Part shown: piece by piece, positions 47,554-58,651 of the stretch
Layout of the letters: each line of letters starts with the position of its first letter
Numbering within the stretch: position 1 is the first letter of the stretch
DNA from: Tenrec ecaudatus
Lineage: Eukaryota; Chordata; Mammalia; Afrosoricida; Tenrecidae
Direction: 5' to 3'
DNA length: 64,000 nt
NCBI RefSeq assembly: GCF_050624435.1
Contig: NC_134541.1
Location: 101,490,805-101,554,804 of the forward strand
Notes under the pieces: model-generated
The model's database searches: none
Seen by the model: the letters and a program-made list of their open reading frames with translations, nothing else
Told to the model about the DNA's origin: nothing
Translations under genes and position numbers: made by a program

Positions 47554-47634
47554 TACAAGAGGGCTTCTGAAAGTTCGTGGGAAAACTCCATGAGTTAATT
47601 CCATTTGCCCTTGGACCTTTTGAAGCCCCTTGTA
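47554..47634. mobile_element. Mariner-like MITE (palindromic, TA-flanked)
   Basis: About 81 bp. The ends TACAAGAGGGCTTCTGAAAG and CTTTTGAAGCCCCTTGTA are imperfect inverted repeats bounded by TA. The middle reads GTTAATTCCATTT. The structure suggests a short mariner-type miniature element. Family not identified. Confidence 0.5.
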
Positions 47635-48079
47635 AATAGCTGGGGGGGGGGGGGGCAGGGGGTAGGAGGGGTGAGGTCCAGAGTTGAGAAGAAGGGGTCC
47701 TGTTTCTCTGCGATACCAGTTCCCACCATGGCCTTAGCGTCTGCAGTTTCCAACGTCTTCCTGGTCCTCTGCACCCCCACTCTAGCCCAGAGACCATTGG
47801 CCTCCTGCTGTGCCCTGGGGGATGGAGACCAGAGGCAAGCAGGACACCCACAGCAAAGAAGCATGTCTGGGTGACAGGTGTCAGGAACCACCTTTCTTGG
47901 TTATCTCATACCTAGACAAGTTTCTAGAAGGCATGGCCTTTAAAGTAGAGAGCAGTCAGCTGTCTTCAGCATTCAGCAAGGCCCCTGACCTGTTGCTGGG
48001 ACCCAAGGGCTTAGAGGAGGCAGAGACCACTGGAGTTGGGAGTTACTGGGTTCCTGCTCAGCCCAAGTTCATCTAATCA

Positions 48080-48170
48080 TTGCCAGCTCACATTTTCAGA
48101 GGTAGAAACTGAGGCCTAGAGCGATCAGGTGGCCTGTGTGAGCTCACACAGCTTGGAGGGAGCTGAGGAG
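48080..48170 (+). repeat. MIR-core-like SINE relic
   Basis: gaggtagaaactgaggccta then gtgagctcacacagcttgga. Confidence 0.55.
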
Positions 48171-48754
48171 AATTGCCCAGGACAAGCATCTCCAGACCTG
48201 ACCCAGACCGTCCTGGAGGAGGACAGGGGCAAAGGGGGCCGGGGGGGGGGGCGGGCCTTCCAGAAAACACACACATGAACCACTTCCAGGTCAGCCAACT
48301 CCGGACAGAGCTCGGCAGATGGTCCACAAAGGTATCGAGCCAGGGGGACTTTCTAAAACGGACCGAGGGCCTGGCTACCACTCTGCTGAGAGAAGCTGAT
48401 GACCATTGACTGTGCCCTCGCTCTGCTTTGAGTGGCCTGGGGCAACCTGGAGAGGCAGTTCCAGCTTCACAAAGGACACGGAAGGTGCTGGCTAAGGAAT
48501 TGGCTCTGGGGTCACCTGCTGTGAGAAGGCTGGCAAAGCTGGGGTCTTGAGTGGACAAAGGCACCTGGGCTCTTGCTCTCTGAAGAAAGGGATGGCCCTG
48601 CAGTGGGGAGAGGAGCTGGCTGCATGCCAGCTGCACAAGGCACTCTCAGCCTCGCTGAGCCTCCTCCGACAGCCAGGGTGACAGCCGCCATGGCCTCACT
48701 GGGCAGCCCCAATAGGTGGGCAAAAGCAGCACAAGGTTCTGCATAAGCAAGTGC

Positions 48755-48905
48755 TTGATGAATGGTACCACTGTCAGGTTGGCTGTTCAAACCCCCAGCC
48801 TCTCCGAGGGAGAGAAGGCGGTCTGCTCTGTAATGTGCAGCCTCAGAAACCCCACATGAGGTTGCTGTCAGTCCACTCGATAGCAGTTGCCCTGGTTTGG
48901 CTTTG
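48755..48905 (+). repeat. tRNA-derived SINE
   Basis: ggctgttcaaacccccagcc, cagcctcagaaaccccacat, gcagttgccctggtttggct. Confidence 0.6.
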
Positions 48906-49201
48906 ACAAATGTCAGCTATCACTGTGACTGTCATTCAGGACTTTGCCATGGCCGGCTTGCAGGCTGCAGGAACGAGGGTGTTGGCCTTTGGCAAAGACA
49001 AGCTGCTGAGTGTGTCCCAGGATATCCTCAAGCCACCAAGATGTGACCAGGACTCACATCTCTGCCCTCAGCTTGCTGTGGAGCCTTGGGCAGCTTGCCG
49101 CCCTATCTGGGCCACATCATTTCCCACCGGTGTGAGTAGATGCACTGGATCAGGTCTGCTCTACTTGCCTCACACTCCAACTATTGTTTACCAGGTGATT
49201 C

Positions 49202-49390
49202 TTTAAATCGAGTTGAGCTGCTAGCCTCAAGGTTGGCAGGTCAAATCCACCAGCCTTTCCCAGAAAGACGAGGCTTTCTACTCCTTTGAAAACAGTCTTG
49301 CAGGTCCATAGGGGCAGTTCTACACTGCCCTTTAGGGTCAATGTAAGTTGAATCGACTTGATGGCAGTGAGTTTGGTTGGCTTTTTGGTT
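49202..49390 (+). repeat. tRNA-derived SINE
   Basis: gagctgctagcctcaaggtt, gcaggtcaaatccaccagcc, cgacttgatggcagtgagtt. Confidence 0.7.
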
Positions 49391-50643
49391 CTTTCTAAAT
49401 CTGCTCTCTGTTTGTAAGGGGAGAGAAATGGTTTGAAAAGAAAGGAAGTTGTGTTCTGCCAGCAGTGGAAAGCTGGTACCATGTGCATAAAAGAAGGTGG
49501 CCCTCCAGAGAGACGCAGTGGGCAGAGAAACGGTAGTGAGGCCCGGCGGGTGGGGGCTTGGAGCTGAGATTCAGAGACCTGTGCTTGCTGTCCAGTTGAG
49601 TATGTAAGTCTCCAGTGGCCGAGCTGAGCCTCCGTAAGCAAGTCACACACCCTCTCTGCATAGTAACAGCTTCATCTGGGAGGATGGGCTGAAGCAGCCT
49701 TAACCGCAGCCTTTCCCTCACAGACACCGAGACGGAGATTTGCATGCAAGCTCTTTCTTCTGGAGGCAGCTTTCTGGACCCGTGGAGTGGCGGGAAAGGA
49801 GGGAGGGGAGGCCTATGAGCAGGGTGGCATCTGAGCAGGTTCCCACTGAGGTCCCCGTGCTCTGACCTGCTGGGCCGTGCTCCCTGGAAAGGGACGGGGG
49901 CTGTGGGCTCACCATGTTCAGTGCCCAGGAAGGGGACGGGGAGGGGATAGGAGGCTCTGCGAGCAGTCGCTCCTCGCCCTGTACCGGCTGGGGAATGTCG
50001 GCTAGTCAGGTGACTTTCTGAGACCTTGGTCTCTTGGCCTGTAAAACAAGGAGACACGCTTTTCTTGCTGGACATGGTCCTTGGAACAGGGTGAGTGGGG
50101 AGACAGGCCTAAGGTGGGCCAGGGATTCCCCTCAACAAAAGGCTGCCCACCCAGCACAACATGGGCTTAACATGTCACTGTGTGCTCCAAATTTGTAGCA
50201 GGAACCACCGGGGATGGCAAAGAGGAGGCTTTGGAGCAGAGTGGGATTTGTGGGAGTCAGGAGGAGGATGGGTCTGGGGACCAGAGACTCTGGACCTGCT
50301 GGGCCCGGGATGAAGATCTGCCAAAGGGCTGGGACCTGTGCGTGTGTGCTTGATAGAGAGACAGTGTCCAGAAAGGGCAAGCCAAGTGGGACTACTGAGT
50401 GTCTGGGCCATGGCTGGAGCCACCCTCCTGGCTCACATGGCATCATCGGGGTAAAGTGATTGGCTGGCAAGGCCTGCCCTTCACCCTGAGTTGGCACACC
50501 TGCCCAAAGCCTCAGGCCAGCGTCCAAAGTCAAGCAAGCAGCTCCTGCAGCCCTAGCCCCTCCTCAGTACCCAGAATGGTCCCTCCCTTCCTAGAGAGTC
50601 AGTGCTGGTTCTGCAGCCCAGGGCCCTGGGAATGATGCAAATT

Positions 50644-50649
50644 AATAAA
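50644..50649 (+). promoter_or_regulatory. DEXI: Candidate DEXI polyadenylation signal
   Basis: A canonical AATAAA in the context caaattAATAAAaatgatgg. It is a canonical signal on the plus strand between DEXI and the convergent CIITA 3' UTR, and lies about 3 kb from the CIITA end, similar to the human gap as I recall it. There is no direct evidence that it is used. Confidence 0.3.
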
Positions 50650-53139
50650 AATGATGGTGAAATACCGCAACGGAGGCACATGTGAGGGAAGGCTTCCCAC
50701 TGTGTCCGTCCTGGGCCTCTTGGCGGCACGGCAGAGCCTCCATGTCTGTAACTCCCCTTCTCTCCTTCTTGCTAGGCCTGTCCCCATTTGAAAGCTTCGT
50801 GCCTGCACAGAGGTTCCTGCCCGGCCCCAGGAGTGCAGGGAGGAGACCCTGGGACTGAGGTGATGGGAGTCTGGCCCCCGCTGCACCCCAGCCACCTGCT
50901 GCACCTGCATCCACACTTGCCCTCCTCTGAGGACGCTGCAGACGCCCACGCAGCGTCTCCACGCCATGTGACCCCGCTGAGCTTTCCACCTGCTGGGTTT
51001 GGACTTGCACTGTGGGGCTGTCTCAGGAAGTGACTCACAGGGAGGAAGGGCCGCGGCCCAGGGGCGGGTGTGGACTGACTCATTTCAAGCTGCTGCTTCT
51101 CCATCAGTCTGGCAGAGGTCTATGGTCACACTCAGGGACAGAACTGACACATTGTACTGGGGGAGGGCTGAGGTGCTCCTCTGGCCAGAGCGATTTGTCT
51201 GGAAGTTGTGGAGGTGTGACCCCTGGCCTTGCTAAGCCTGTAAAAGCAATACCTAGGAGGCTGACTCCTTTGATTAAAACTGTACACAGCTCTGACGCCT
51301 GGGACCACGCATGGTTTTTCTCAGATGCCAAGGAAGGGGTCCTCGCAGCAGGACCTCATGGCGGACTGTCGTGAATTGGGACCTCCCAGTATGGAGAGCC
51401 AGGCTGGCAGGCAGGGCCCAGAGCGCCAGACCCCCTCATGGCCTCAGCCAGCCTGAGTTGCATCAGTCTACCTTGGGGTGGCAGTGAAGGACGGAGTCTG
51501 GACATCAAGCAGAATCCCAGAGAGTCCAAAGTATGGGGTCCCAATGCCCAGCACACAGAAAATCCCCATTAAATGGTTGGGGGGGGGGGCATGTAGGAGG
51601 AAGGGAAGACATGAGTGATTGAGCGGCATTGGGTCATCGTGCCGTTCTGTAGGGAGATGGTAATGAATTTCCACCAGTGTGCAGACAACACTGAAGATGA
51701 GGATGAGAAAAGAGGGAGGGGTGGCCTGCTCTCTGAAAGCAGGCTGTCTGGAGGAACTGTCCTCTCACCGAAGTCCTGCAGGATAACCAGCCAGCCTGGG
51801 AGGGACACTCCCGACAGTGCCACTTGAAACACCCAGTATCCCAGGATCCCGGACACAGGCCGAGCTGAGGGCCAGACTCGGCTCTTAACATGTCAGCTTG
51901 CTGGATCATCACACCCTGAAGAAGGCGCTGTGACGGCCTATTTCACAAGTGGGCAGCCTGAGGCACAGAGAAATCATGGGCAACAAGATGTGGTTGAGCT
52001 CAGCACTGAGCCACCTGGCTCTAAAGCCCGGGCAGCTGGCCGCTAGACCAGCCTTTCTGGAGCAGCCTGGAGCCTGGCACGCAGGAACAATGGTCAGGAG
52101 CGTGCCTGTGCTAACTGCTTGTGCACGGACTTGTTTAGTAAATGGCAGGGTGTCGGGCTGGGGTGGCTTGTGTGTGCTAGGGATGTGGGAAGCTATGCCC
52201 ACTAGTACTCAAATGCCAGCAGGGTCACCCATGGTAGGGACATGTTTCAGAGGAGCTCTCAGGTTATGGTACGACTAGGAAGAAAGGACGGGTAACCTCC
52301 CAGAACAGTAGCTCCTGAGAACCATATGGATGACGACCAAATACCATCAGGTGTAGAAGAGTCCTTGGCTGGAAGGCACTCAATAGAGCGACCACAACAA
52401 GGGACAGCCCATAAAGGCAGACCAGTGACACTGGCCCAGGCCCAGGCATGGCTTCCTTCTGTGCATGACAACTCAATAACAACTCACAGCAACAACGACA
52501 ACATATTAAAATTTTAGCACAGCTATTCATAACTAGCCCCTGGTCTGAGTCTTGTCCTCTCTGAGCAGACCAGAAGCAATTGGGTACAGAGCGCCCACCC
52601 TTCTGGCTGCTGGGCGAGGAGACCACAGCAGACCTGTCCCCACACACACATCACCCAGCGTGCCCAGGAGTACAGGGATACCCTGAGGAGTGATGCTGGC
52701 CTCCTAAAGCCGAGCCTGGCCACATCTCCCAATGCCCTGGGCAGCTGGGCCAAGGCGGAAGCACTGTCCATGCCGGCATAGCCACACCCTTCTGACCCCC
52801 CAGGCCCCTGGGAAGAAGGAGGGGGGGCTTGGGAGCCAGGCCAATGAAGCTGAAGAGGTGTACATGGGGACAGAACAGACTGTCCGCACAGCCACCGGGA
52901 GAACAACAGTGCCCTCGTCAGCCGCCGTGCCTGAGCGGAAGACAGCAGTGGCAGAGCTGGCGGCCCACACGGTACCAGCGGGCTCCGCGCCAGCTCCCAG
53001 GATGACCCACCAGAGGCAGGGAAAGCAGTCCTGTTGTGCCCGGTGCGCCAACTCCAAAGCGATGCGTTTTTCACAGAATCTTAACAAGGAAGCTGCAGAA
53101 ATAGTTTCTGAAAACACAGGACTGAGGCCAATGTATATC

Positions 53140-53191
<52 letters not shown>
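53140..53191. repeat. (TG)n(GA)n microsatellite
   Basis: Eleven TG units followed by about fifteen GA units. Confidence 0.9.
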
Positions 53192-53194
<3 letters not shown>

Positions 53195-53476
53195 TAGGTG
53201 ACTTGAGCCTCGTCTATAAAAAGGATCCTAACTCTCCATTGCCACCATGCCAAAAGGAAGCCAAAGCGCAGCCCCATCGAGAGACCAACAGCCCACACTG
53301 CGTGCCAGACATGACACCAGCGGCCAGGACTTTGGTGACCCAGCTGCCCCAGATCTCAGATGTGTGGATGGCGATTCAAGCCATTAGGCTTTGCGGTGGT
53401 TTGTCACCTGTTAGCCAGCCAGGACAGGAGGCCTCCCAAGAGATGGTAGCAGGAACTCAGAGGGCTGCCCTGGAGA

Positions 53477-53646
53477 TTAAACACTGCCTCACGGCAACCC
53501 TCTAGGGCAGGGGGCGGCCCCAGTGAGTTCCTGAGACTCACCCTTTATGGGAGTAGAAGGCCCTGACTCTCCCTCGGAGCAGCTGGTGGTCTTGAACTAC
53601 TGACTCTGCAGTCAGCAGCCCAACACGCCGCCATCACCAGGGCTCC
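53477..53646 (-). repeat. tRNA-derived SINE
   Basis: acactgcctcacggcaaccc to gtcttgaactactgactctg and catcaccagggctcc. Lies just downstream of the CIITA 3' UTR. Confidence 0.65.
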
Positions 53647-53719
53647 TCAAGATTGAACAGGTCATTTATAATGTAGTGAAAAAAGACGGGTTACAGAGGC
53701 AAAAAGGCAGGTGTACCAA

Positions 53720-54320
53720 TCTCCCATCCCCCCCCTCCCGCCCCCCTTAGTGTACAATTGGCTATTTCCATCCAAGGCCAAGTGCGGCTGGCCAGGCATG
53801 GCTTTGGTCTCTGGCAAACAAAGTCAGTGCAAAACTGAGACCCCAGGCAGAAAGCAGCGGCCACACATCCCTGCCAGTCGGTGCTCAGGGAGTTGGCAGG
53901 CCTGCTGCCCTCAACGGCCGGCTGCCCCCAGAGCACCATGCGCCCTCCCTGCTGGAGAAGTGCTTCCTCTTGAGCAGGTCCCAGCCGGGGAGGCAGAACT
54001 GCCCCCATGGGCCTTCACTCTCAGCTGGCCACAGGGCCAGGGCAAGGGTGGCTGGTGGCCTGCAGGGCTCCTGGGTGGGCCGTAGCTGTCCCTGGCTCCT
54101 AACTGCTGGGCACACCGTTGCTCAGTGGTGAGTCTGGCATCAGTATGGGCCTCACATGACCCTGGAGCCCCTGAAGTTCACTCAGCAGTGTGGCTAGGCC
54201 AGCCCTGAGCCAGTAGGGGCTGGGCGCCAGGACGCCGAGGTGTGTGTGGGACTCCAGAAGAGAACTTGGTCCACAGCCAAGCTGTCCAAGGTCCAGCATG
54301 GCCAGCGTCTCCGGAATGTG
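53720..54320 (-). other. CIITA: CIITA final exon, entirely 3' UTR (3' end uncertain)
   Basis: On the minus strand a good acceptor (pyrimidine-rich tract, then cccctacag) at 54321-54322 opens an exon beginning CACATTCCGGAGACG. Its sequence resembles the human CIITA 3' UTR I recall: CTGGACCTTG, CCTGGCGCCC, then CCCACCCAGGAGCCC and GAAGCACTTCT follow in the same order. So the stop codon lies in the previous exon. The left boundary is a guess: similarity fades near 53,880, and no canonical AATAAA was found on this strand before the SINE at 53,646. Confidence 0.65.
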
Positions 54321-54778
54321 CTGTAGGGGTCAGAAGAGGGCAGTAAGCCTGGACGCAGGGTACTTCAAGGTCAGGGTAGAGGGACAGTGGGTATGCCTTG
54401 TGGGGGCTGGGGAGTGGACAGGCTTCCCATAGGGAGGGGCAGAAGACTTGCATCCTATGAGGATGGATCCCAGATATCAGGACCAGCCAGCTGGCTGGGA
54501 ATCCTGGCAGGAGGAGCTTCATTCACAGTGCTAGGAGCTGAGGGGCAGGGATGGCCAGACCCACCCTGCCCTCCTCCTGAGTCTGACCATAGGGTCCCCA
54601 CGGCCAGGTCCTCAAATTAGGACACTCCTGTGAGCACAGCATAGAGAAGGGGAGATCCGGCAGAGCCAGCCAACCCCTGCTGATGCTCCCTGCCCTTCCC
54701 AGGAGCACTGGCAAGCAGGGCATGTTGCGGTATGGTATGTGTGTGAGCCTTTCTCCCTCTCGGGCCCGCCCACATTAC
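54321..54778 (-). other. CIITA: CIITA 3'-UTR intron
   Basis: A 458-bp intron between a gtaatg donor 22 nt after the stop codon and the acceptor at 54321-54322. With the stop codon only 22 nt before the junction, nonsense-mediated decay is not expected. Confidence 0.65.
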
Positions 54779-54876
54779 CTTGTCCCAGGTGTGGCCGAGG
54801 TCACCGCAGGCTGATCCGAGAGTCCAGCTGCTGCAGGTGCTCCTGGACTCCAAACGGGATGGTGGGCGTCCACATC
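54779..54876 (-). CDS. CIITA: CIITA C-terminal coding exon (stop codon at 54801-54803)
   Basis: CIITA is the NLR-family master co-activator of MHC class II transcription. It does not bind DNA but docks on the RFX/CREB/NF-Y complex at class II promoters. This exon encodes the last 24 residues, MWTPTIPFGVQEHLQQ then LDSRISLR, followed by TGA. It differs from the human tail at only a few positions (Gly for Ser, Leu for Gln). The acceptor is ggtcctagcag and its first G completes the Ala codon of the upstream exon. After the stop codon, 22 nt of UTR run to a gtaatg donor. Confidence 0.94.
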
Positions 54877-55541
54877 CTGCTAGGACCAGTGGGGATGGGA
54901 GCAGGGTCAGGGTGGAGGAGATACCCCCAGTGGAGCCCGACCCATGTGCCTCCTCCCACCCAGCCTTAGACCTTGGGAGCCTCTCACCGAGCCCGAAACA
55001 GACCACAAGCCTGAGCCTGGTGACCTCTTTCTTTAGATCTGCTTCCACTGCTGCTTTGCTGTGTGGCCTCCACAGAGTTAGCTAACCTCTCTGTGCTCTA
55101 TTATTCTATCTGTACAATGGATCCTCTATGAGCCTTCTTCAAAGATGCAAGTGATGATCTACGTGAAATGCTCAGAGAGGGCATACAGTGCCGTTGGTGC
55201 TTAAGACCTCGCCGGGCTGAATATAACAGAGGGCAATAATCAGTGGCCTGAACCATATAGAATGTGCAGTTGACAGACCAGAGCTATTGATAACGGCCAT
55301 TTCATAGGGTCCAAGCGGAGATGGCATCTGATGACCATTCTCACAGTTGGACACTGCGAGGCAGCTGACTAACTTAACCTCAGGAAGGCACCTGAGGGGA
55401 GATGTGATCAGCGCTCCCACTTTACAGATGAGGGCAGTGCCTGCGGGCCAGGATCTCGAGTTTTCGAGGCTCAGGACAGGGCTGGCCTAGAAAGAGGGTA
55501 GTCCCCCCCACCACCACCACCCCCCAGGCCCTGAGACTTAC
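54877..55541 (-). other. CIITA: CIITA intron before the C-terminal exon
   Basis: A 665-bp intron. Contains MIR-like sequence (about 55050-55120 and 55410-55450). Nothing else seen. Confidence 0.7.
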
Positions 55542-55625
55542 GCCAGCGTCTCGACATGTGGGCACTTCTTCAGGCTGGTGGCCAGCTGCTGGGCCCCGGC
55601 AGCCGTGAACTTGTTGTACTGGACA
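55542..55625 (-). CDS. CIITA: CIITA leucine-rich-repeat exon (last LRR)
   Basis: 84 nt. Reads VQYNKFTAAGAQQLATSL then KKCPHVETL, matching the human protein closely. Acceptor tttccctgtccag, donor GC|gtaagt. It starts with the third base of an Asp codon and ends with the first two of an Ala codon. The xxLxLxxNxhxxxGAxxLAxxL spacing is the ribonuclease-inhibitor type LRR that makes up the CIITA C-terminus and is needed for nuclear import and self-association. Confidence 0.95.
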
Positions 55626-55764
55626 CTGGACAGGGAAATCCATCCTGGGCTTGGCCCTGGGACCATCCAATCCCAGCCCAACCCAGCAGGCCTGCCCAGT
55701 GGGAGCCCCTGTCCCTCCCAAGCCCTGGGTCCCTGCCACCCACTGCCCTGGCTGCATTACTCAC
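55626..55764 (-). other. CIITA: CIITA short intron (139 bp)
   Basis: Very short GC-rich intron between two LRR exons, with consensus ends (gtgagt ... ccag). Confidence 0.85.
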
Positions 55765-55848
55765 TCGAGCACCCGGAGGGACACCATGTCGGGAAGCACG
55801 TGGGCCAGGCTCTTGGCTCCCGAATCGCAGATGTAGTTATTGTACAGG
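55765..55848 (-). CDS. CIITA: CIITA leucine-rich-repeat exon
   Basis: 84 nt, same phase pattern as its neighbours. Reads LYNNYICDSGAKSLAHVL then PDMVSLRVL. Acceptor tttttcctgcag, donor GA|gtgagt. The human counterpart reads LYNNC at the start, so the Cys here is Tyr. There are several further substitutions (Ser for Val, Lys for Glu, His for Arg). Confidence 0.95.
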
Positions 55849-56164
55849 CTGCAGGAAAAAGAGGTCCGCGGAGGAGCTGAGGGCTGGCAGGGAGGTCCAC
55901 ACCTAAGCAGGATTTCTGCTCCCACTTTCAGAAAGGGCAGCCCAGGCTTTCCCATGGTTACATAGAGAGCCCAAGGAAGGCTGACAACTTCCCAAGTTCA
56001 AATCCCTGCTCTGTCACTTCCCGCATCTGTGACTCAGTCTACACAGCCATAAAATATGTGCAGCCTCCCAGCGGGGTTGTCCAGGACCTGAAAGGGCACC
56101 GTCCGTGGATCTCTCCACAACCTGCTGCGGCGTTGGAAACCCTGTCTCGGAACATCGTGCACAT

Positions 56165-56232
56165 GTGATGGGTTCAAACCCCTGATCTTCTGGCTGGCGG
56201 CTGAGTGATTAACCACCATGCCACCAGGGTCT
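56165..56232 (-). repeat. SINE 5' part, antisense
   Basis: gatgggttcaaacccctgat to taaccaccatgccaccaggg. Confidence 0.55.
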
Positions 56233-56321
56233 AGGAAACCGTGCGGGGCAGTTCTACTGTCACGTGGGGTCGTGAGTTGGAACTGACTCAGGTTTCTCTG
56301 ACGTCCACACAGCCCTTGTGG

Positions 56322-56520
56322 ATGTTGTTGTTAGCGGCCATCTCACTGAGTTGGTCCCAACCCATAGGGACCCTTATGCACAACAGAACAATACACTGCC
56401 CGGTCCTGCCCCGTCCTCACAATTGTTCTGCATTTGAGCCCATGGTTGCAACCACTGTGTCAGTCCATCTCGTTGAGGGTCTTCCTCTTTCACCCCGCCC
56501 CTCTCCTTCACCAAGCACAG
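56322..56520 (-). mobile_element. RTE/BovB-like LINE 3' end, antisense
   Basis: Starts gttgttagcggccatctcac and includes gcacaacagaacaatacact and gttgagggtcttcctctttc. Lies in the large CIITA intron. Confidence 0.65.
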
Positions 56521-57288
56521 GGGCCATTCTACTCTGTCTTACAGGGTTTGCTGTGAGTCAGAATCGACGCCATCGCAGTGAACAACAGTTATTTCGGCAG
56601 CGTCACAAGCACCCTGCGCGTGATGTTGGCGCTGCCTCCGCTGCCTGCTCGTGGTCAGTCTCCTGTGAGCAGGCCACGCGTTCACTGAGCACCGCCCTGA
56701 GCACAGTGGTGATTGACCCCAATCCCAACCTTAGGGCCGCCCCACTGGCTCCTGGGGTGGCCAGGGCTGCCAATGAACACCCCAGGTCTACACTGGCTAA
56801 GCTCAGATAGGAGCCTGTGGGAGGCTTTCGAGCCCAGGAGGGCTATCTTCACTCCACAGGGACCACGTCCTGCCCATTTCACTGGTGCCAATAAGCCTGC
56901 TGTTGGCACTTGAGCATCACTGGGTGCCTGGTAAGCAGGGGAGGGGCATGGTGTAACTAGCAGCTTTTTGGTTAGTCTCCCGCGTGCCAAATGAAGGTGT
57001 CCTACCGTGGATGCCACTCCGGCAGACTCCCCAGAATATGATCTCAGGGGTAAATCACCCAAACTGCTCCCCCAGACGCAGTATAAAAAACACCACCACC
57101 TTCAAAAACCTCTCCTGAGCCCACAAAGAGCCCTCGTCTCCGGCCTCCACTGGCCTCTCGTACCTCGCCCCCCACCCTCTGTCCCTTGTGCACTACATGC
57201 CAGCTGGCCTAGGAAGACCCAAACTCTTTCCCACCTTGGGGTCTCTGCACCTGCTCATCCTTTTCCCTGGAATGCACTTCCCCAAGAG

Positions 57289-57477
57289 CAGTGGTTCTCA
57301 ACCTTCCTCATGCCGCGACCCTTTCACACAGTTCCTCATGTTCTGGTGACCCCAACCATAACATTATTTTGGTTGCTACTTCATCACTATAATTTTGCTA
57401 CTGCTATGAATCGGGCGACCCCTGTGAAAGGGTCATTTGACCCCCCAAAGGGGTCAAGACTCACAAGTTGACAGCTG
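57289..57477 (+). mobile_element. Second SPIN-like non-autonomous hAT transposon
   Basis: 189 bp, opposite orientation to the first. Starts CAGTGGTTCTCAACCTTCC, carries the typical TTTTGCTACTGCTATGAATC segment and ends near acagctg. Probable 8-bp duplications: cccaagag (57281-57288) and tcctagag (57478-57485), 6 of 8 matching. Its right inverted repeat is eroded. Confidence 0.75.
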
Positions 57478-57572
57478 TCCTAGAGCTTCCCACGGCCAGC
57501 TCCTCTTTGGGTTTTTTGGGGGGTCCCCCAACCTCCCTGGTGAGTTTGACACTTCCTATGACACTCACCAAA

Positions 57573-57765
57573 GAGCCCTGGTGGTGCTGTGGGTTAAGCA
57601 GTGTGGTACTAACCACCGACCAACCCAGCTCACTGACTCACTGCGACCCCCATGGGCTTCTGAGACTAGCTGTTTGGGGGAGTAGAAAGCCCAGTCTTTT
57701 CTCCCCAGAGCTGCTGGTGGTTTCAAACTGCCCACCATGTGGATCCCAACGTATGACCACTACAC
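57573..57765. repeat. Two abutting SINE fragments in opposite orientation
   Basis: A sense head (gagccctggtggtgctgtgg) to about 57625, then an antisense copy (agctcactgactcactgcga to ggtttcaaactgcccaccat). Confidence 0.55.
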
Positions 57766-57790
57766 GGCCAAAGCCAGGTCAGTGAGAGAC

Positions 57791-57935
57791 AGCCCCCTGG
57801 TGGCTCCTTGGGAGAAAGATGGAGGTGTCTGCCCCTGTGAAGATGTCCGGACCCAGAAGCCCTGCAGGGCAGCTCTCCGCTGTCCTCTGCCCTACAGGGT
57901 CGCTATCTGTGAGTTGGAACCAGCCCGGCAACCGC
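57791..57935 (+). repeat. tRNA-derived SINE, internally deleted
   Basis: agccccctggtggctccttg joins directly to the body (gggagaaagatggaggtgtc), so the tRNA B-box part is missing. Tail gtcgctatctgtgagttgga. Confidence 0.55.
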
Positions 57936-58370
57936 GGGTCACTGTGCCCCCTGAGCCCTGGTCGGTTTCCCTCCCGGCACGAGTTGCTATTTCAGAATCT
58001 CCCCTTTATGCCTACGCCTACTTGCTCAGTGTGCAAGGAGCTCAACGCAAGGGCCAGCTCTGTCTTGCCCACAGCTGTCGCTCTCGTTCCGTGAGTGTCA
58101 CTCTCTGGGCACCTACCACAAGTACGAGGTGTGAAGTGCTGTACGGAGTGGCCCTGGCCGGCCAGATAAGTGAATGAATGAGTCAGTGAGATGGATGAGA
58201 TCCTCCGACTGCTTTGAACAGGTGGCAAAGGTTTTGGGAGGGAGGAGTTCGGGCTATGCTGGGCTTTGGTCTCTCATTAGTCTGTGGTCCAAGCTTGATC
58301 TCTCATTAGCCATGAGGCACTGGGTAAATCCTGAAACATATTCACGGTCCACCAGGAGCAGAGCTCAAAG

Positions 58371-58545
58371 TCCAAACCAAAAAACCAAACTCACTGCCAT
58401 CAACTCGATTCCAACGCCAATTCTACCATAGAGGACAAGACAGAACGGTCCCTGTGGGTGTCCAAGACTGTAACTCTATGGGCAGCCTCACCTTACTGCT
58501 GAGGAGTGGCCAGTGGTTTCAAGTTGCTTGCAGTTAGCAAGCGGT
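58371..58545 (-). repeat. tRNA-derived SINE
   Basis: ccaaactcactgccatcaac to ggtttcaagttgcttgcagt. Confidence 0.65.
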
Positions 58546-58651
58546 CCCTACAGGTAACTACCATGCAAACACACAAAAGAGGTGCTATTCAAAGACTCAC
58601 CAGGAGGTGGCAGTATAAGGCCTGACCCAAGTGTGAGGGCGCGAAGCTCAA

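Larger units (their letters stand above)
41985..50600 (+). other. Probable DEXI 3'-UTR intron / intergenic DNA
   Basis: About 8.6 kb with no coding exon I recognise. It holds SINE copies at about 43619-45486 and 48755-49390, a mariner-type MITE (47554-47634), MIR-like tracts (about 42570-42640 and 48080-48170) and several poly-G runs. The 202-codon open frame at 45685-46293 has no family resemblance. Confidence 0.5.
50650..53700. other. Intergenic region between DEXI and CIITA 3' ends
   Basis: No gene recognised. Contains a MIR-like tract (about 51930-52000), a TG/GA microsatellite (53140-53191) and a SINE (53477-53646). Confidence 0.6.
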
